From positions 5,041,501 through 5,105,500 of the forward strand of contig NZ_CP029008.1 of assembly GCF_024585165.1 (NCBI RefSeq): a stretch of 64,000 nt of DNA, given 5' to 3'. This document shows positions 9,328-18,603 of this stretch, piece after piece (position 1 is the stretch's first letter; each line of letters begins with the position of its first letter). Source of the DNA: Bradyrhizobium sp. WBOS07. GTDB lineage: Bacteria; Pseudomonadota; Alphaproteobacteria; Rhizobiales; Xanthobacteraceae. The position numbers and the translations under genes are program-made. The notes below the pieces were generated by a model. That model did not search any database, was not told the origin of the DNA, and was given only the letters and a program-made list of their open reading frames with translations.

Positions 9328-10752
9328 ATGCGGTTCTTGCCGGTATTCCTCGATCTCAAGGCCGGTCCGGTGGTTCTCATCGGCGCAGGCGAGCTTTTGC
9401 GCGCCAAGCTGCGCGTGCTCGCTGCGGCCGGCGCGCGCATCCGTGTGCACGCGATCGACGGCAATCAGGATCTCGGCCTCCGCGCGGAAGACGCGGCGCG
9501 TATCGAAGTCCGGACGGGCGATCCGCTCACCGCCGATCTCGCCGGCGTCATCGCCGTCGTCTGCGCAGGCGCGGGCGATGTCGGGGTGGCGATGTCGATT
9601 CGCGCCAAGGCGCTTGGGCTCCCCGTCAACGTCATGGACGATCTCGAGCATTCCAGCTTCATCTTTCCGGCGATCGTCGATCGCGGCAACGTCGTGGTCG
9701 CGGTCGGCACCGGCGGCACATCCCCGGTGGTGGCACGGCGCGTGCGCGAGAAGATCGAGGCGCTGCTTCCGGCGCGCATCGGCGAACTCGCCGAGTTCAT
9801 CGGCAGCTTCCGCAAATCCATCAACGAACGTATCGCCGAGTTTCCGCTGCGCCGCCGCTTCTGGGAGCGGGTGATCGACGGTCCGATCGGTGCCGCCGTG
9901 CTCGCCGGCCGCAAAAGCGAAGCTGACGCGGCGCTCAAGGCCATTTCCGATCCTTCCGAATTCGCGCGCGCGGACCAGCCGCAAGGCTCGGTCGCGCTGG
10001 TCGGCGCCGGTCCCGGCGATCCCGATCTTCTCACCATCAAGGCGCTGCGCGCGTTGCAGGACGCCGACATCGTCTTCCATGACGAACTGGTCTCGGACGA
10101 AATTCTCGACCGCATCCGCCGCGACACCACGCGCGTTGCCGTCGGCCGCCGCGTCGGCAAGCCCGGCATCGGCCAGGACGCCATCAACAAGCGCATGATC
10201 GAGGCCGCGCAGGCCGGCCAGCGGGTGGTGCGGCTGAAGGGCGGCGATCCCTTCGTGTTCGGGCGCGGCGGCGAAGAGATCGAAGCGCTGCGCGCCGCAG
10301 GCGTTCCCTATTCTGTCGTTCCCGGCATCACCGCAGGCCTCGGCGGCGCCGCCGATTTCGAGGTGCCGCTCACCTACCGTCATGAAGCGACCCGCATCAC
10401 CTTCCTCACCGCGCACAAGGCGCGCGATGCGGAAGTGGTGGACTGGTCGGCGCTGATCGACACCAGGATGACCGTCGTCGTCTACATGGGCGTGTCCGCG
10501 GCAGCGACCGTGCGCGCGGGCCTGCTCGCTGCGGGCCGTTCGCCGGAGACGCCGGTCGGCGTGTTCGCCCGCGTCACGCGTCCCGACGCGCAAGGCGCGA
10601 TCGGCACGCTTCGCGAACTTCCCGAGCTCGCGCGGAGAGCCGATGGCGGTCCGGCCATTCTCATCATCGGCGAGGTGGTCCGGCATGCCGGTTCGCTCCG
10701 CCGGCAGACGCCCAACCAAATCATCTCTGACCTATTGGATGCAGCCGAATGA
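9328..10752 (+). CDS. cysG: Siroheme synthase (precorrin-2 dehydrogenase/ferrochelatase + uroporphyrinogen-III methyltransferase)
   Basis: 474 residues. The N-terminal third (MRFLPVFLDLKAGPVVLIGA, GGTSPVVARRVREKIE) is the NAD-dependent precorrin-2 dehydrogenase/ferrochelatase domain. From about residue 222 the SAM-dependent methyltransferase begins (VGAGPGDPDLLTIKALRALQ, then VRLKGGDPFVFGRGGEE and VVPGITAG). The fused enzyme makes siroheme, the cofactor of the sulfite reductase encoded two genes on. It is the first gene of cysG-DUF2849-cysI-DUF934-cysH. Its end overlaps the next start by four bases (ATGA), so the two are translationally coupled. Confidence 0.96.
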   Translation: MRFLPVFLDLKAGPVVLIGAGELLRAKLRVLAAAGARIRVHAIDGNQDLGLRAEDAARIEVRTGDPLTADLAGVIAVVCAGAGDVGVAMSIRAKALGLPVNVMDDLEHSSFIFPAIVDRGNVVVAVGTGGTSPVVARRVREKIEALLPARIGELAEFIGSFRKSINERIAEFPLRRRFWERVIDGPIGAAVLAGRKSEADAALKAISDPSEFARADQPQGSVALVGAGPGDPDLLTIKALRALQDADIVFHDELVSDEILDRIRRDTTRVAVGRRVGKPGIGQDAINKRMIEAAQAGQRVVRLKGGDPFVFGRGGEEIEALRAAGVPYSVVPGITAGLGGAADFEVPLTYRHEATRITFLTAHKARDAEVVDWSALIDTRMTVVVYMGVSAAATVRAGLLAAGRSPETPVGVFARVTRPDAQGAIGTLRELPELARRADGGPAILIIGEVVRHAGSLRRQTPNQIISDLLDAAE

Positions 10753-11066
10753 CCTCTCCGCTCGAACAGAAGAAGATCAAGATCGCCGGCCCCTCGATCG
10801 TGACCGCCAATCGCACCTGGGACGGCATCGTGGTGTACCGCACCACCGCCAAGAGCTGGTCCGCGGACCTCTCGGAAGCCGCGATCGTGCGCAACTCCGA
10901 CGAGGCCAAGGCGTTGCTTGCGGAGTCCATCGCCGATGACGTCGGCGCGATCGGCCCCTATATCGCTCCGGTGCAGGTCGGCGCCGACGGCAAGATCGAA
11001 CCCGGCAATCTGCGCGAACAGATTCGCCGTACCGGTGTGACCATCGGACAATCGGCCCAGGCTTAA
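10749..11066 (+). CDS. DUF2849 protein of the sulfite-reduction operon
   Basis: 105 residues, MTSPLEQKKIKIAGPSIVTA to GVTIGQSAQA, with no signal peptide or membrane segment. I recognise it as the DUF2849 family, nearly always found between cysG and cysI in alphaproteobacteria. It contains the conserved TANRTWDGIVVYRT stretch and a V-G-A-DGKIEPGNLREQIR tail. Its ATG overlaps the cysG stop, and cysI follows 11 bases later. A role in siroheme delivery to, or assembly of, sulfite reductase is suggested by this fixed position, but no activity is known to me. Confidence 0.88.
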   Translation: MTSPLEQKKIKIAGPSIVTANRTWDGIVVYRTTAKSWSADLSEAAIVRNSDEAKALLAESIADDVGAIGPYIAPVQVGADGKIEPGNLREQIRRTGVTIGQSAQA

Positions 11067-11077
11067 GGCATCTTCTT

Positions 11078-12733
11078 ATGTATGCTTACGACGAAATCGA
11101 CCGCACGCTCGTCAACGAGCGCGTCTCGGAGTTCCGCGACCAGGTGAAGCGGCGCCTCTCCGGCGAGCTCACCGAGGACGAGTTCAAGATCCTGCGCCTG
11201 CAGAACGGCGTCTATCTGCAATTGCACGCCTACATGTTCCGCGTGGCGATCCCCTACGGCACGCTGGCGACCAACCAGCTGCGGGCGCTCGCCCATGTCG
11301 CGCGGAAATACGACCGCGGCTACGGCCATTTCACGACGCGGCAGAACATCCAGTTCAACTGGATCAAGCTCGCCGAATTGCCGGACGCGCTGGAAGACCT
11401 CGCCAAGGTCGGCATCCATGCGATGCAGACCTCCGGCAACAACATGCGCAACGTCACCTCGGACCAATGGGCCGGCGTCGCGCCCGGCGAGATCGAGGAC
11501 CCGCGCATCTGGTCGGAGCTGATCCGCCAGCACACCACGCTGCATCCGGAATTCTCATTCCTGCCGCGCAAGTTCAAGATCGCGATCACCGCATCGGACC
11601 ATGACCGCGCCGCGATCAAGATCCACGACATCGGCCTGCGCCTGATCAAGAACGAGAAGGGCGAGACCGGCTTCGAGGTGCTGGTCGGCGGCGGTCTCGG
11701 CCGCACGCCGTTCATCGCCAAGACCATCAAGCATTTCGTGCACGGCCGCGACATCCTCAGCTATATCGAGGCCATCCTGCGCGTCTACAACCAGTACGGC
11801 CGCCGCGACAACATCTACAAGGCGCGCATCAAGATCCTGGTGCACGAGCTCGGCATCGAGAAGTTCTCGCGCGAGGTCGAGGACGAGTGGCAGCACATCC
11901 GCAACTCCTCGCTTGAGATCGACGACGAAGTGATCGAGGACATCCGCTCGCGCTTCACCTATCCGGCTTACGAGAAACTGCCGCACATGCCGGACGAGCT
12001 GCGCCAGGCCGCGGCCGATCCTGATTTCGAGGCGTGGCGCAAGAACTCCGTGGCTCCGCACAAGGTGCAGGGCTATTCCATCGTCACCATCTCTCTGAAG
12101 CCGACCGGCGGGCCTCCGGGCGATGCCACTGCCGAGCAGATGGACGCACTCGCCGATCTCGCCGACAAATATTCCTTCGGCGAGATTCGCGTCGGCCATG
12201 AGCAGAACCTGGCGCTGCCGCATGTCGCCAAGCGCGACCTGCCGGCGCTGTGGAAGGCACTCGACAAGCTCGGGCTCGCGACGCCCAACGTCAACCTGAT
12301 CACCGACATCATCGCCTGCCCCGGGCTCGATTATTGCTCGCTGGCGAATGCGCGCTCGATCCCGATCGCGCAGGAACTGACGCGGCGCTTCGCCAATCAC
12401 GAGCTCGCCAATCTGATCGGCCGGCTCCACATCAACATCTCCGGCTGCATCAATGCCTGCGGCCATCACCATGTCGGCCATATCGGCATTCTCGGTGTCG
12501 AGAAGAACGGCGAGGAGGTCTACCAGATCACCATCGGCGGCCGTGCCGACGAGAGCGCCGCGCTCGGCACTTTGATCGGGCCGGGCGTCAAGTTCGACGA
12601 GGTCGCCGACGTCGTCGAGGACATCGTGGAAGCCTATCTGGCGCTGCGCGAGCGGCCCGAAGAGCTGTTCATGGACACCGTGAAGCGCCTCGGCGTCGAA
12701 CCTTTCAAGGAGCGCGTCTATGCCACTCGTTAA
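11078..12733 (+). CDS. cysI: Nitrite/sulfite reductase, siroheme-[4Fe-4S] type (assimilatory sulfite reductase)
   Basis: 551 residues with the duplicated ferredoxin-like and siroheme-binding halves of the family. The cluster and siroheme ligands are visible as CPGLDYC (Cys at about 414 and 420) and GCINAC (about 457 and 461), followed by GHHHVGHIGILGV. The GQG-free TTRQNIQFNW block near residue 88 is also typical. It reduces sulfite to sulfide with six electrons. No flavoprotein CysJ is adjacent, so a ferredoxin-type donor is likely. The neighbours cysG and cysH argue for sulfite rather than nitrite as the substrate. The 3' end overlaps DUF934 by 14 bases. Confidence 0.94.
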   Translation: MYAYDEIDRTLVNERVSEFRDQVKRRLSGELTEDEFKILRLQNGVYLQLHAYMFRVAIPYGTLATNQLRALAHVARKYDRGYGHFTTRQNIQFNWIKLAELPDALEDLAKVGIHAMQTSGNNMRNVTSDQWAGVAPGEIEDPRIWSELIRQHTTLHPEFSFLPRKFKIAITASDHDRAAIKIHDIGLRLIKNEKGETGFEVLVGGGLGRTPFIAKTIKHFVHGRDILSYIEAILRVYNQYGRRDNIYKARIKILVHELGIEKFSREVEDEWQHIRNSSLEIDDEVIEDIRSRFTYPAYEKLPHMPDELRQAAADPDFEAWRKNSVAPHKVQGYSIVTISLKPTGGPPGDATAEQMDALADLADKYSFGEIRVGHEQNLALPHVAKRDLPALWKALDKLGLATPNVNLITDIIACPGLDYCSLANARSIPIAQELTRRFANHELANLIGRLHINISGCINACGHHHVGHIGILGVEKNGEEVYQITIGGRADESAALGTLIGPGVKFDEVADVVEDIVEAYLALRERPEELFMDTVKRLGVEPFKERVYATR

Positions 12734-13235
12734 AGGCGGAAAGATCACGGCCGACAGCTTCGCCAAGCTCGCCGTCGACACGCCGCTGCCCGAGGGCGGC
12801 GACATCCTGGTGCCGGCCGAGCGCTTCCTGGGCGAGGTCGACACGCTCCTCAACCGTTCGGGCAAGGTCGGCGTGATCTGGCCCAACAGCCGCGACATCA
12901 GCGAGCTCGTGCCCTATCTCGGCAAGGTCGCCGCCGTCGCGCTGGTTTTCCCCACCTTCCGCGACGGCCGCGCCTACAGCCAGGCCCGCCTGCTGCGCGA
13001 GCGCTACGATTATCGCGGCGAGCTGCGTGCGACTGGCCAGGTCTTGCGCGACCAGTTCGTGTTCATGCTGCGCGCCGGCTTCGACGCCTTCGAGGTCAAG
13101 AAGCAGGCCGACGCGGAAGCCTTCATGGAGACCGCCAAGCGCTATTCGGTGTTCTACCAGCCGACCGGCGACGGCCGTATCACCGCGCTGCACCGGCGCA
13201 TGCAGCTGCGTCATTCCGAGGGTGTCGGCACGTGA
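12720..13235 (+). CDS. DUF934 protein of the sulfite-reduction operon
   Basis: 171 residues, MPLVKGGKITADSFAKLAVD to MQLRHSEGVGT, soluble. Recognisable DUF934 landmarks are PAERFL, the FPTFRDGRAYSQARLLRERY block and LRATGQVLRDQFVFMLRAGF. In proteobacteria the family sits beside ferredoxin-type sulfite reductase and CysH, as here. It overlaps cysI by 14 bases and cysH by four, indicating tight coupling. Its biochemical role is not established; assistance to sulfite reductase or an electron-transfer link is inference from context. Confidence 0.9.
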   Translation: MPLVKGGKITADSFAKLAVDTPLPEGGDILVPAERFLGEVDTLLNRSGKVGVIWPNSRDISELVPYLGKVAAVALVFPTFRDGRAYSQARLLRERYDYRGELRATGQVLRDQFVFMLRAGFDAFEVKKQADAEAFMETAKRYSVFYQPTGDGRITALHRRMQLRHSEGVGT

Positions 13236-13963
13236 ACGTCGTTCCCTCTCAGCTCGCCCAGCTCTCCGTTTCTGCGCTGCCTTCCGCGCAGGAGCTCGAT
13301 CGCGCCTTGCGCGATGCCTCGCCCGCGGAGATCGTTGCCGCGGCGCTGAAGACGGTCGGGCGCGAGAAGCTGGCGCTGGTGTCGTCCTTCGGCACCGAAT
13401 CGGCGACGCTGCTGAAGGTCATGGCGGATGTCGACCCGGCGATCCCCGTGATCTTCCTCGACACCGGCTGGCTGTTCGAGGAGACGCTGGCCTATCGCGA
13501 CACGTTGATCGCGACGCTGGGTCTGAAGGATGTCCGCTCGATCAAGCCGGCCGAGGAGACCCTGTCGCGCGAGGATCCCGACCGCGATCTCTGGTTCTCC
13601 GATCCCGACGCCTGCTGCCGCATCCGCAAGGTGGAGCCGCTGGCGCGCGCGCTGAAGCCCTTTGATGCCTGGCTCAACGGCCGCAAGCGTTTCCAGGGCA
13701 ATGCGCGCACCGACATTCCGGTCGTCGAGGACGACGGTGTGCGATTGAAGTTCAATCCGTTCGCCAACGTCTCACGCGAGGACCTCGAGGCGATCTTCGT
13801 CCGCGCCAAATTGCCGCGTCATCCCCTGGTTGCCTCCGGTTTCCGGTCGGTCGGGTGTATGCCTTGCACGAGCAGAACGGCCGAAGGCGAGGATGAACGC
13901 GCCGGTCGCTGGCGCGGCCGAGCCAAGACAGAATGCGGCATCCACACGATGAAGACTTCGTAG
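13232..13963 (+). CDS. cysH: Adenylyl-sulfate (APS) reductase, thioredoxin-dependent
   Basis: 243 residues of PP-loop fold: SSFGTESATLLKVM near residue 48, then FLDTGWLFEET. Two cysteine pairs are present, DACCRIRKVEPL (about 128-129) and GCMPCTSR (about 209-212). These mark the [4Fe-4S] APS-reducing class rather than the cluster-free PAPS reductase. The C-terminal GRAKTECGIH carries the catalytic Cys. It turns APS into sulfite and AMP, feeding CysI. It is the last gene of the cysG operon, starting inside the DUF934 stop. Confidence 0.95.
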   Translation: MNVVPSQLAQLSVSALPSAQELDRALRDASPAEIVAAALKTVGREKLALVSSFGTESATLLKVMADVDPAIPVIFLDTGWLFEETLAYRDTLIATLGLKDVRSIKPAEETLSREDPDRDLWFSDPDACCRIRKVEPLARALKPFDAWLNGRKRFQGNARTDIPVVEDDGVRLKFNPFANVSREDLEAIFVRAKLPRHPLVASGFRSVGCMPCTSRTAEGEDERAGRWRGRAKTECGIHTMKTS

Positions 13964-14083
13964 CACAGCGACATTGCCACGCTGCAAACAAGGAAATCCG
14001 GTTTCGTTGACTTGAGCGCGTTTCGCCGCGAGTTTCGCCTGCCTTCGCCGACACCGATGTCAGTGAAGTGAATGGAGATGGAC

Positions 14084-15085
14084 ATGATGCGCCGTATCGT
14101 TCCGCTCGCTGCAGGTCTCGTCTTGACGGGTTTCTTGGCAAGCGCGGCTCCCGCCGCTGACATCAACCTGTTGAACGTGTCGTACGATCCGACCCGCGAG
14201 CTCTATGCCGAGTTCAACAAGGCATTTGCGAATGCCTATCAAAAGGAGACCGGCAAGAGTGTCGAGATCAAGCAGTCGCATGGCGGCAGCGGCTCGCAGG
14301 CCCGCGCCGTGATCGACGGCTTGCAGGCCGACGTGGTGACGCTCGCGCTCGCATACGACATCGATGCAATCGCAGCCAAGCGCCTTACCGCGGTCGACTG
14401 GCAGAAGCGGCTGCCACAGAATTCATCACCGTACACCTCGACCATCGTATTCCTGGTGCGCAAGGGCAATCCAAAGGCCGTCAAGGACTGGGACGATCTG
14501 GTCAAGCCGGGCGTCGCGGTGATCACGCCGAACCCGAAGACATCGGGCGGTGCGCGCTGGAATTATCTTGCGGCCTGGGGTTTTGCGCAGAAGAAATACG
14601 GGTCGGCTGACAAGGCCAAGGATTTCATCGGAAAGCTCTACCAGCAGGTGCCGGTACTGGATACCGGCGCCCGCGGCGCCACCGTGACCTTCGTCGAGCG
14701 CGGCGTCGGCGACGTGCTGCTCGCCTGGGAGAACGAGGCGTTCCTCGCGCTGAAGGAGTTCGGCGCGAACAAGTTCGAGATCGTGGCGCCGCCGCAGTCG
14801 ATCCTGGCCGAGCCGCCGGTCGCCATCGTCGACAAGGTGGCCGACAGGAAGGGCACGCGCAACGCCGCCGACGCGTACCTGCAATATTGGTACACCAGGG
14901 AGGGTCAGGAGATCGCCGCGCGCAACTTCTACCGCCCGCGCGATGCCGAGATCGCAAAGAAATATGAAAACGCCTTCGCCAAGCTCGAACTATTTACGAT
15001 CGACGACGTTTTCGGTGGTTGGACCAAGGCGCAGAAGGAACATTTCGCCGACGGCGGCATCTTTGACCAGATCTACAAGAACTGA
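14084..15085 (+). CDS. cysP: Sulfate ABC transporter periplasmic binding protein
   Basis: 333 residues from the ATG at 14084, chosen because GGAG lies six bases upstream; an ATG 12 bases earlier is in frame. A signal peptide ends [12 protein letters not shown]. The mature protein shows the family sequences [47 protein letters not shown] and FYRPRD. It binds sulfate (possibly thiosulfate) in the periplasm and hands it to CysT/CysW. It could equally be named sbp. The 120-base gap after cysH probably contains its own promoter. Confidence 0.94.
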   Translation: MMRRIVPLAAGLVLTGFLASAAPAADINLLNVSYDPTRELYAEFNKAFANAYQKETGKSVEIKQSHGGSGSQARAVIDGLQADVVTLALAYDIDAIAAKRLTAVDWQKRLPQNSSPYTSTIVFLVRKGNPKAVKDWDDLVKPGVAVITPNPKTSGGARWNYLAAWGFAQKKYGSADKAKDFIGKLYQQVPVLDTGARGATVTFVERGVGDVLLAWENEAFLALKEFGANKFEIVAPPQSILAEPPVAIVDKVADRKGTRNAADAYLQYWYTREGQEIAARNFYRPRDAEIAKKYENAFAKLELFTIDDVFGGWTKAQKEHFADGGIFDQIYKN

Positions 15086-15123
15086 TCGGCTGCTGTCTTA
15101 AGAGGCTTTTTGCAGGGGGCCTG

Positions 15124-15960
15124 GTGAGCGCAATCGCAGCACGACGCCGGACATTGCCGGGCTTCGGTCTCACGATGGGACTGACGCTGTCCTGGCTGTC
15201 CGTCATCATCCTCATTCCGCTCGCCGGGCTGTTCCTGAAATCGCTCGAGCTCAGTCCCGAACAATTTTGGAATATCCTCTCCAGCCGCCGCACCCTGAAT
15301 GCCCTGCGCGTCTCCTTCGGCCTCGCCTTCGCCGCGGCCTGTGTCAATCTCGTCATGGGCAGCATCATCGTCTGGGCGCTGGTGCGCTACCGCTTTCCCG
15401 GCCGCCGGCTGTTCGATGCCATCGTCGACGTGCCCTTCGCGCTGCCGACGGCGGTGGCGGGCGTCGCGCTGACCGCGCTGTTCGCCGAGCAGGGCTGGCT
15501 GGGGGCGCCGCTTGCAGCGCTCGGCATCAAGGTGGCGTTCACGCCGGTCGGCATCTTCGTCGCCATGATCTTCATCGGTATTCCCTTCGTGGTGCGCACG
15601 GTGCAGCCGGTGCTGCAGGATCTCGATCCCGAGATCGAGGAGGCCGCGGGCAGCCTGGGGGCCAACCGCTGGCAGACCATCACGCGCGTGATCCTGCCCT
15701 CGCTGGCGCCGGCGCTGCTCACCGGGCTCGCGCTCGCCTTCGCCCGCGCGGTCGGCGAATACGGCTCGGTGATCTTCATCGCCGGCAATCTGCCCAACGT
15801 GTCCGAGATCGCGCCGCTCCTGATCGTGATCCGCCTGTCCGAATTCCGCTATGCCGACGCGACCGCCATTGCGGTGGTCATGCTCGTCGTCTCCTTTGTC
15901 GTGATCCTGGCCGTCAACCGGCTCCAGCGCTGGGCGCAGAGCCGGATCCCGGCGCGCTGA
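15124..15960 (+). CDS. cysT: Sulfate ABC transporter permease CysT (CysU)
   Basis: 278 residues, GTG start at 15124. Six hydrophobic helices are visible, with the BPD-type EAA loop (EEAAGSLGANRWQTITRVIL, about residues 176-195), which contacts the ATPase CysA. LPTAVAGVALTALF and the EYGSVIFIAGNLP stretch match CysT. Located in the inner membrane, it forms the heterodimeric channel with CysW. It follows cysP by 38 bases and precedes cysW by nine. Confidence 0.95.
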   Translation: MSAIAARRRTLPGFGLTMGLTLSWLSVIILIPLAGLFLKSLELSPEQFWNILSSRRTLNALRVSFGLAFAAACVNLVMGSIIVWALVRYRFPGRRLFDAIVDVPFALPTAVAGVALTALFAEQGWLGAPLAALGIKVAFTPVGIFVAMIFIGIPFVVRTVQPVLQDLDPEIEEAAGSLGANRWQTITRVILPSLAPALLTGLALAFARAVGEYGSVIFIAGNLPNVSEIAPLLIVIRLSEFRYADATAIAVVMLVVSFVVILAVNRLQRWAQSRIPAR

Positions 15961-15969
15961 GGGCGGACC

Positions 15970-16878
15970 ATGACGATGCAGATCGCCCATTCAGGTCCCG
16001 TCACCTCGTCCGACGAGAAGGCCCGTGCACGTGAAGCCCTCGCGCGGGACAATCTTCGCACCGAGCCGAAGGCAGTGCGCATTGTCATCATCGTTGTCGC
16101 GGTCGCGTTTCTCGGCATCTTCGTCGTGCTGCCGCTGGTGGTGGTGTTCGCGCATGCGTTTTCGAAGGGAATCGCCGCCTATTTTGCAGCGCTGGCCGAT
16201 CCGGAGGCGCTGGCCGCGATCAGGCTGACGTTGCTGGTCGCAGCGATCTCCGTGGGCCTCAATCTGGTGTTCGGCCTCGTCGCCGCCTGGGCCATCGCCA
16301 AATTTGACTTCCCGGGTAAGACGTTCCTGATCACGCTGATCGACCTGCCGTTCTCGGTGAGCCCGGTGATCTCCGGCCTCGTCTTCGTGCTGCTGTTCGG
16401 CGCGCAGGGCTATTTCGGCAGCTGGCTGAGGGATCACGACATCCAGATCCTGTTCGCGGTGCCAGGCATCGCGCTCGCCACTACCTTCGTGACCTTCCCG
16501 TTCGTGGCGCGTGCGCTGATTCCCCTGATGCAGGAGCAGGGCACGCAGGAGGAGGAGGCCGCGATCTCCCTCGGCGCCTCGGGCCTGCAGACCTTCTTCC
16601 GCGTCACGCTGCCCAACATCAAATGGGGCGTGCTCTATGGCGTCCTGCTCTGCAACGCGCGGGCGATGGGCGAGTTCGGCGCGGTCTCGGTCGTCTCCGG
16701 CCATATCCGCGGCGAGACCAACACGATGCCGCTGCTGGTCGAGATCCTCTACAACGAATACCACTTCGTCGCCGCCTTCGCGATTGCCTCCTTGCTCGCG
16801 ATGCTGGCGCTGATTACGCTGATCGCCAAGACGGTACTGGAACGCCATCTGGACCAGGGACAGGCAAGTGACCATTGA
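15970..16878 (+). CDS. cysW: Sulfate ABC transporter permease CysW
   Basis: 302 residues. The N-terminus is cytoplasmic and charged (about 1-35), followed by six helices. The coupling loop [20 protein letters not shown] is the EAA motif for CysA contact. [20 protein letters not shown] and [20 protein letters not shown] are typical of CysW. Partner of CysT in the sulfate channel. Its last 11 bases overlap cysA. Confidence 0.95.
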   Translation: MTMQIAHSGPVTSSDEKARAREALARDNLRTEPKAVRIVIIVVAVAFLGIFVVLPLVVVFAHAFSKGIAAYFAALADPEALAAIRLTLLVAAISVGLNLVFGLVAAWAIAKFDFPGKTFLITLIDLPFSVSPVISGLVFVLLFGAQGYFGSWLRDHDIQILFAVPGIALATTFVTFPFVARALIPLMQEQGTQEEEAAISLGASGLQTFFRVTLPNIKWGVLYGVLLCNARAMGEFGAVSVVSGHIRGETNTMPLLVEILYNEYHFVAAFAIASLLAMLALITLIAKTVLERHLDQGQASDH

Positions 16879-17902
16879 AGTCAGAAATCTCGTCAAGACG
16901 TTCGGCAGCTTCAAGGCCCTCGACGGCGTCGACCTCAAGGTCGACGGCGGCGAGCTGGTGGCGCTGCTCGGACCGTCAGGATCGGGAAAGACCACGCTGC
17001 TCAGGATCGTCGCCGGCCTCGATTGGCCCGATGCCGGTGAAGTCCTCATCAACGGCGAGGACGCGCTGGCGCAGGGCGCGCGCGAGCGGCATGTCGGCTT
17101 CGTGTTCCAGCATTACGCGCTGTTCCGCCACATGACGGTGTTCGAGAATGTCGCCTTCGGCTTGCGCGTGCAGCCGCGCGCGGTCCGCAAGGACGAAGCG
17201 ACCATCCGCGCCCGGGTCAAGGAGCTGCTCGACCTCGTACAGCTTGATTGGCTCGCCGATCGCTACCCGAGCCAGCTTTCCGGCGGCCAGCGCCAGCGCA
17301 TCGCGCTCGCCCGCGCGCTCGCGATCGAGCCGCGCATCCTGCTGCTCGACGAGCCGTTCGGCGCGCTCGACGCCAAGGTGCGCAAGGAGCTGCGCAGGTG
17401 GCTGCGCTCGCTCCACCACGAGATCAACGTCACCTCGATCTTCGTCACCCACGACCAGGAAGAGGCGCTGGAAGTCGCCAACCGCGTCGTGGTCATGGAC
17501 AAGGGCAGGATCGAGCAGATCGGCTCGCCCGACGACGTCTACGACAGCCCGGCAAGCGCCTTCGTCCACGGCTTCATCGGCGAATCCATCGAGTTGCCGG
17601 TGCAGGTCGAGGGCGGCGTCGTCAGGCTCGGCGACCGGCCGCTCGCCCTTGCGGCGGACGGGCTCGCGCCCGGCGCGTCAAGACTGTTCGTGCGCCGACA
17701 TGACATGGTGGTCGGCCCGCCCGGCAGCGGCGCTTTCGAGGGTTCGGTGCAGCATGTCCGCAATTTCGGCCCCGTGCAGCGGGCCGAGGTCGCATTGTCA
17801 GGCGGCAAGACCATCGAGATCGATGCCCCCCGCGACAAGGAACTGCGCGCCGGCGACATGATCGGCCTCGAACCGCGCCGTTACCGGATATTTGCGGGTT
17901 AA
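16868..17902 (+). CDS. cysA: Sulfate/thiosulfate import ATP-binding protein
   Basis: 344 residues, GTG start at 16868 inside the cysW end. Walker A is GPSGSGKTT (about 36-44), signature [15 protein letters not shown] (about 137), Walker [12 protein letters not shown] (about 158), switch His in [13 protein letters not shown]-terminal TOBE-like regulatory domain runs from about residue 240. It powers sulfate import through CysTW. It is the last gene of cysPTWA; a gap of 123 bases follows before the next start. Confidence 0.96.
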   Translation: MTIEVRNLVKTFGSFKALDGVDLKVDGGELVALLGPSGSGKTTLLRIVAGLDWPDAGEVLINGEDALAQGARERHVGFVFQHYALFRHMTVFENVAFGLRVQPRAVRKDEATIRARVKELLDLVQLDWLADRYPSQLSGGQRQRIALARALAIEPRILLLDEPFGALDAKVRKELRRWLRSLHHEINVTSIFVTHDQEEALEVANRVVVMDKGRIEQIGSPDDVYDSPASAFVHGFIGESIELPVQVEGGVVRLGDRPLALAADGLAPGASRLFVRRHDMVVGPPGSGAFEGSVQHVRNFGPVQRAEVALSGGKTIEIDAPRDKELRAGDMIGLEPRRYRIFAG

Positions 17903-18025
17903 GGCCCCGTGATTGCGGGTTCGATGCTTCGCATCGCCGGGGAATGACGGCTCAAATTTTCCTCAAAATTCACCTTTCAGCCATTGTTGATATGCAACAA
18001 CGGCCCCTCATTCGGGGGCACCTTC

Positions 18026-18526
18026 ATGCGCGCTGCGGCCGCAATTCTCATCACTTTGCTGCTCGCCGGCTGTGCCGGCAACGAGGCGCCGGTCCAGCAG
18101 CCGTCGATGTATACCGACATGGCGGTGCCGGGCTCCAAGCTCGATGCGCAGGCGGCCGCGATCATGATCTCGCAATACCGCCAGAACAACATGCTCGGCA
18201 CGGTCGTGGTCGACCCCGATCTGATGCGGCTTGCGGAATCCCAGTCCCAGGCCATGGCCGCCGCCAACAAGATGGACCATGACGTCCGCGCGCCCCTGGC
18301 CAAGCGCCTCGCCGCCGGCGGCTATCCTGCCACCGTCGCGGTCGAGAACATCTCGGCCGGCTATCATACGCTGGCGGAAGCCTTTTCGGGCTGGCGCGAC
18401 TCGCCTCCGCACCGCGCCAACATGCTCAAGAACGGTGTCACAAAATTGGGCATCGCGGCGAGCTATGCCCCCGGCACCAAGTACAAGGTGTTCTGGACCA
18501 TGATCCTGGCCTCGACGGAGCGATGA
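18026..18526 (+). CDS. CAP/SCP-domain lipoprotein
   Basis: 166 residues from MRAAAAILITLLLAGCAG, whose LLAGC is a lipobox, so the protein is probably a lipoprotein with Cys14 or so acylated. The rest is a CAP (SCP/PR-1) domain: residues with AAAIMISQYRQNNMLG, then a long helix, VENISAGYHTLAEAFSGWRD and SPPHRANMLKNGVTKLGIAA. The conserved His/Glu positions of CAP proteins appear in ENIS and PPHRANML. The domain's role in bacteria is unclear. The frame opens earlier (17984), but the lipobox spacing favours 18026. Confidence 0.87.
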   Translation: MRAAAAILITLLLAGCAGNEAPVQQPSMYTDMAVPGSKLDAQAAAIMISQYRQNNMLGTVVVDPDLMRLAESQSQAMAAANKMDHDVRAPLAKRLAAGGYPATVAVENISAGYHTLAEAFSGWRDSPPHRANMLKNGVTKLGIAASYAPGTKYKVFWTMILASTER

Positions 18527-18603
18527 GCCAGACTTGATCCCGGCATGCATTGACGCCGTCGCGAAGTGTCGCCACGGTGGCGCGCCATTGCTAATGTTCC
18601 CCG

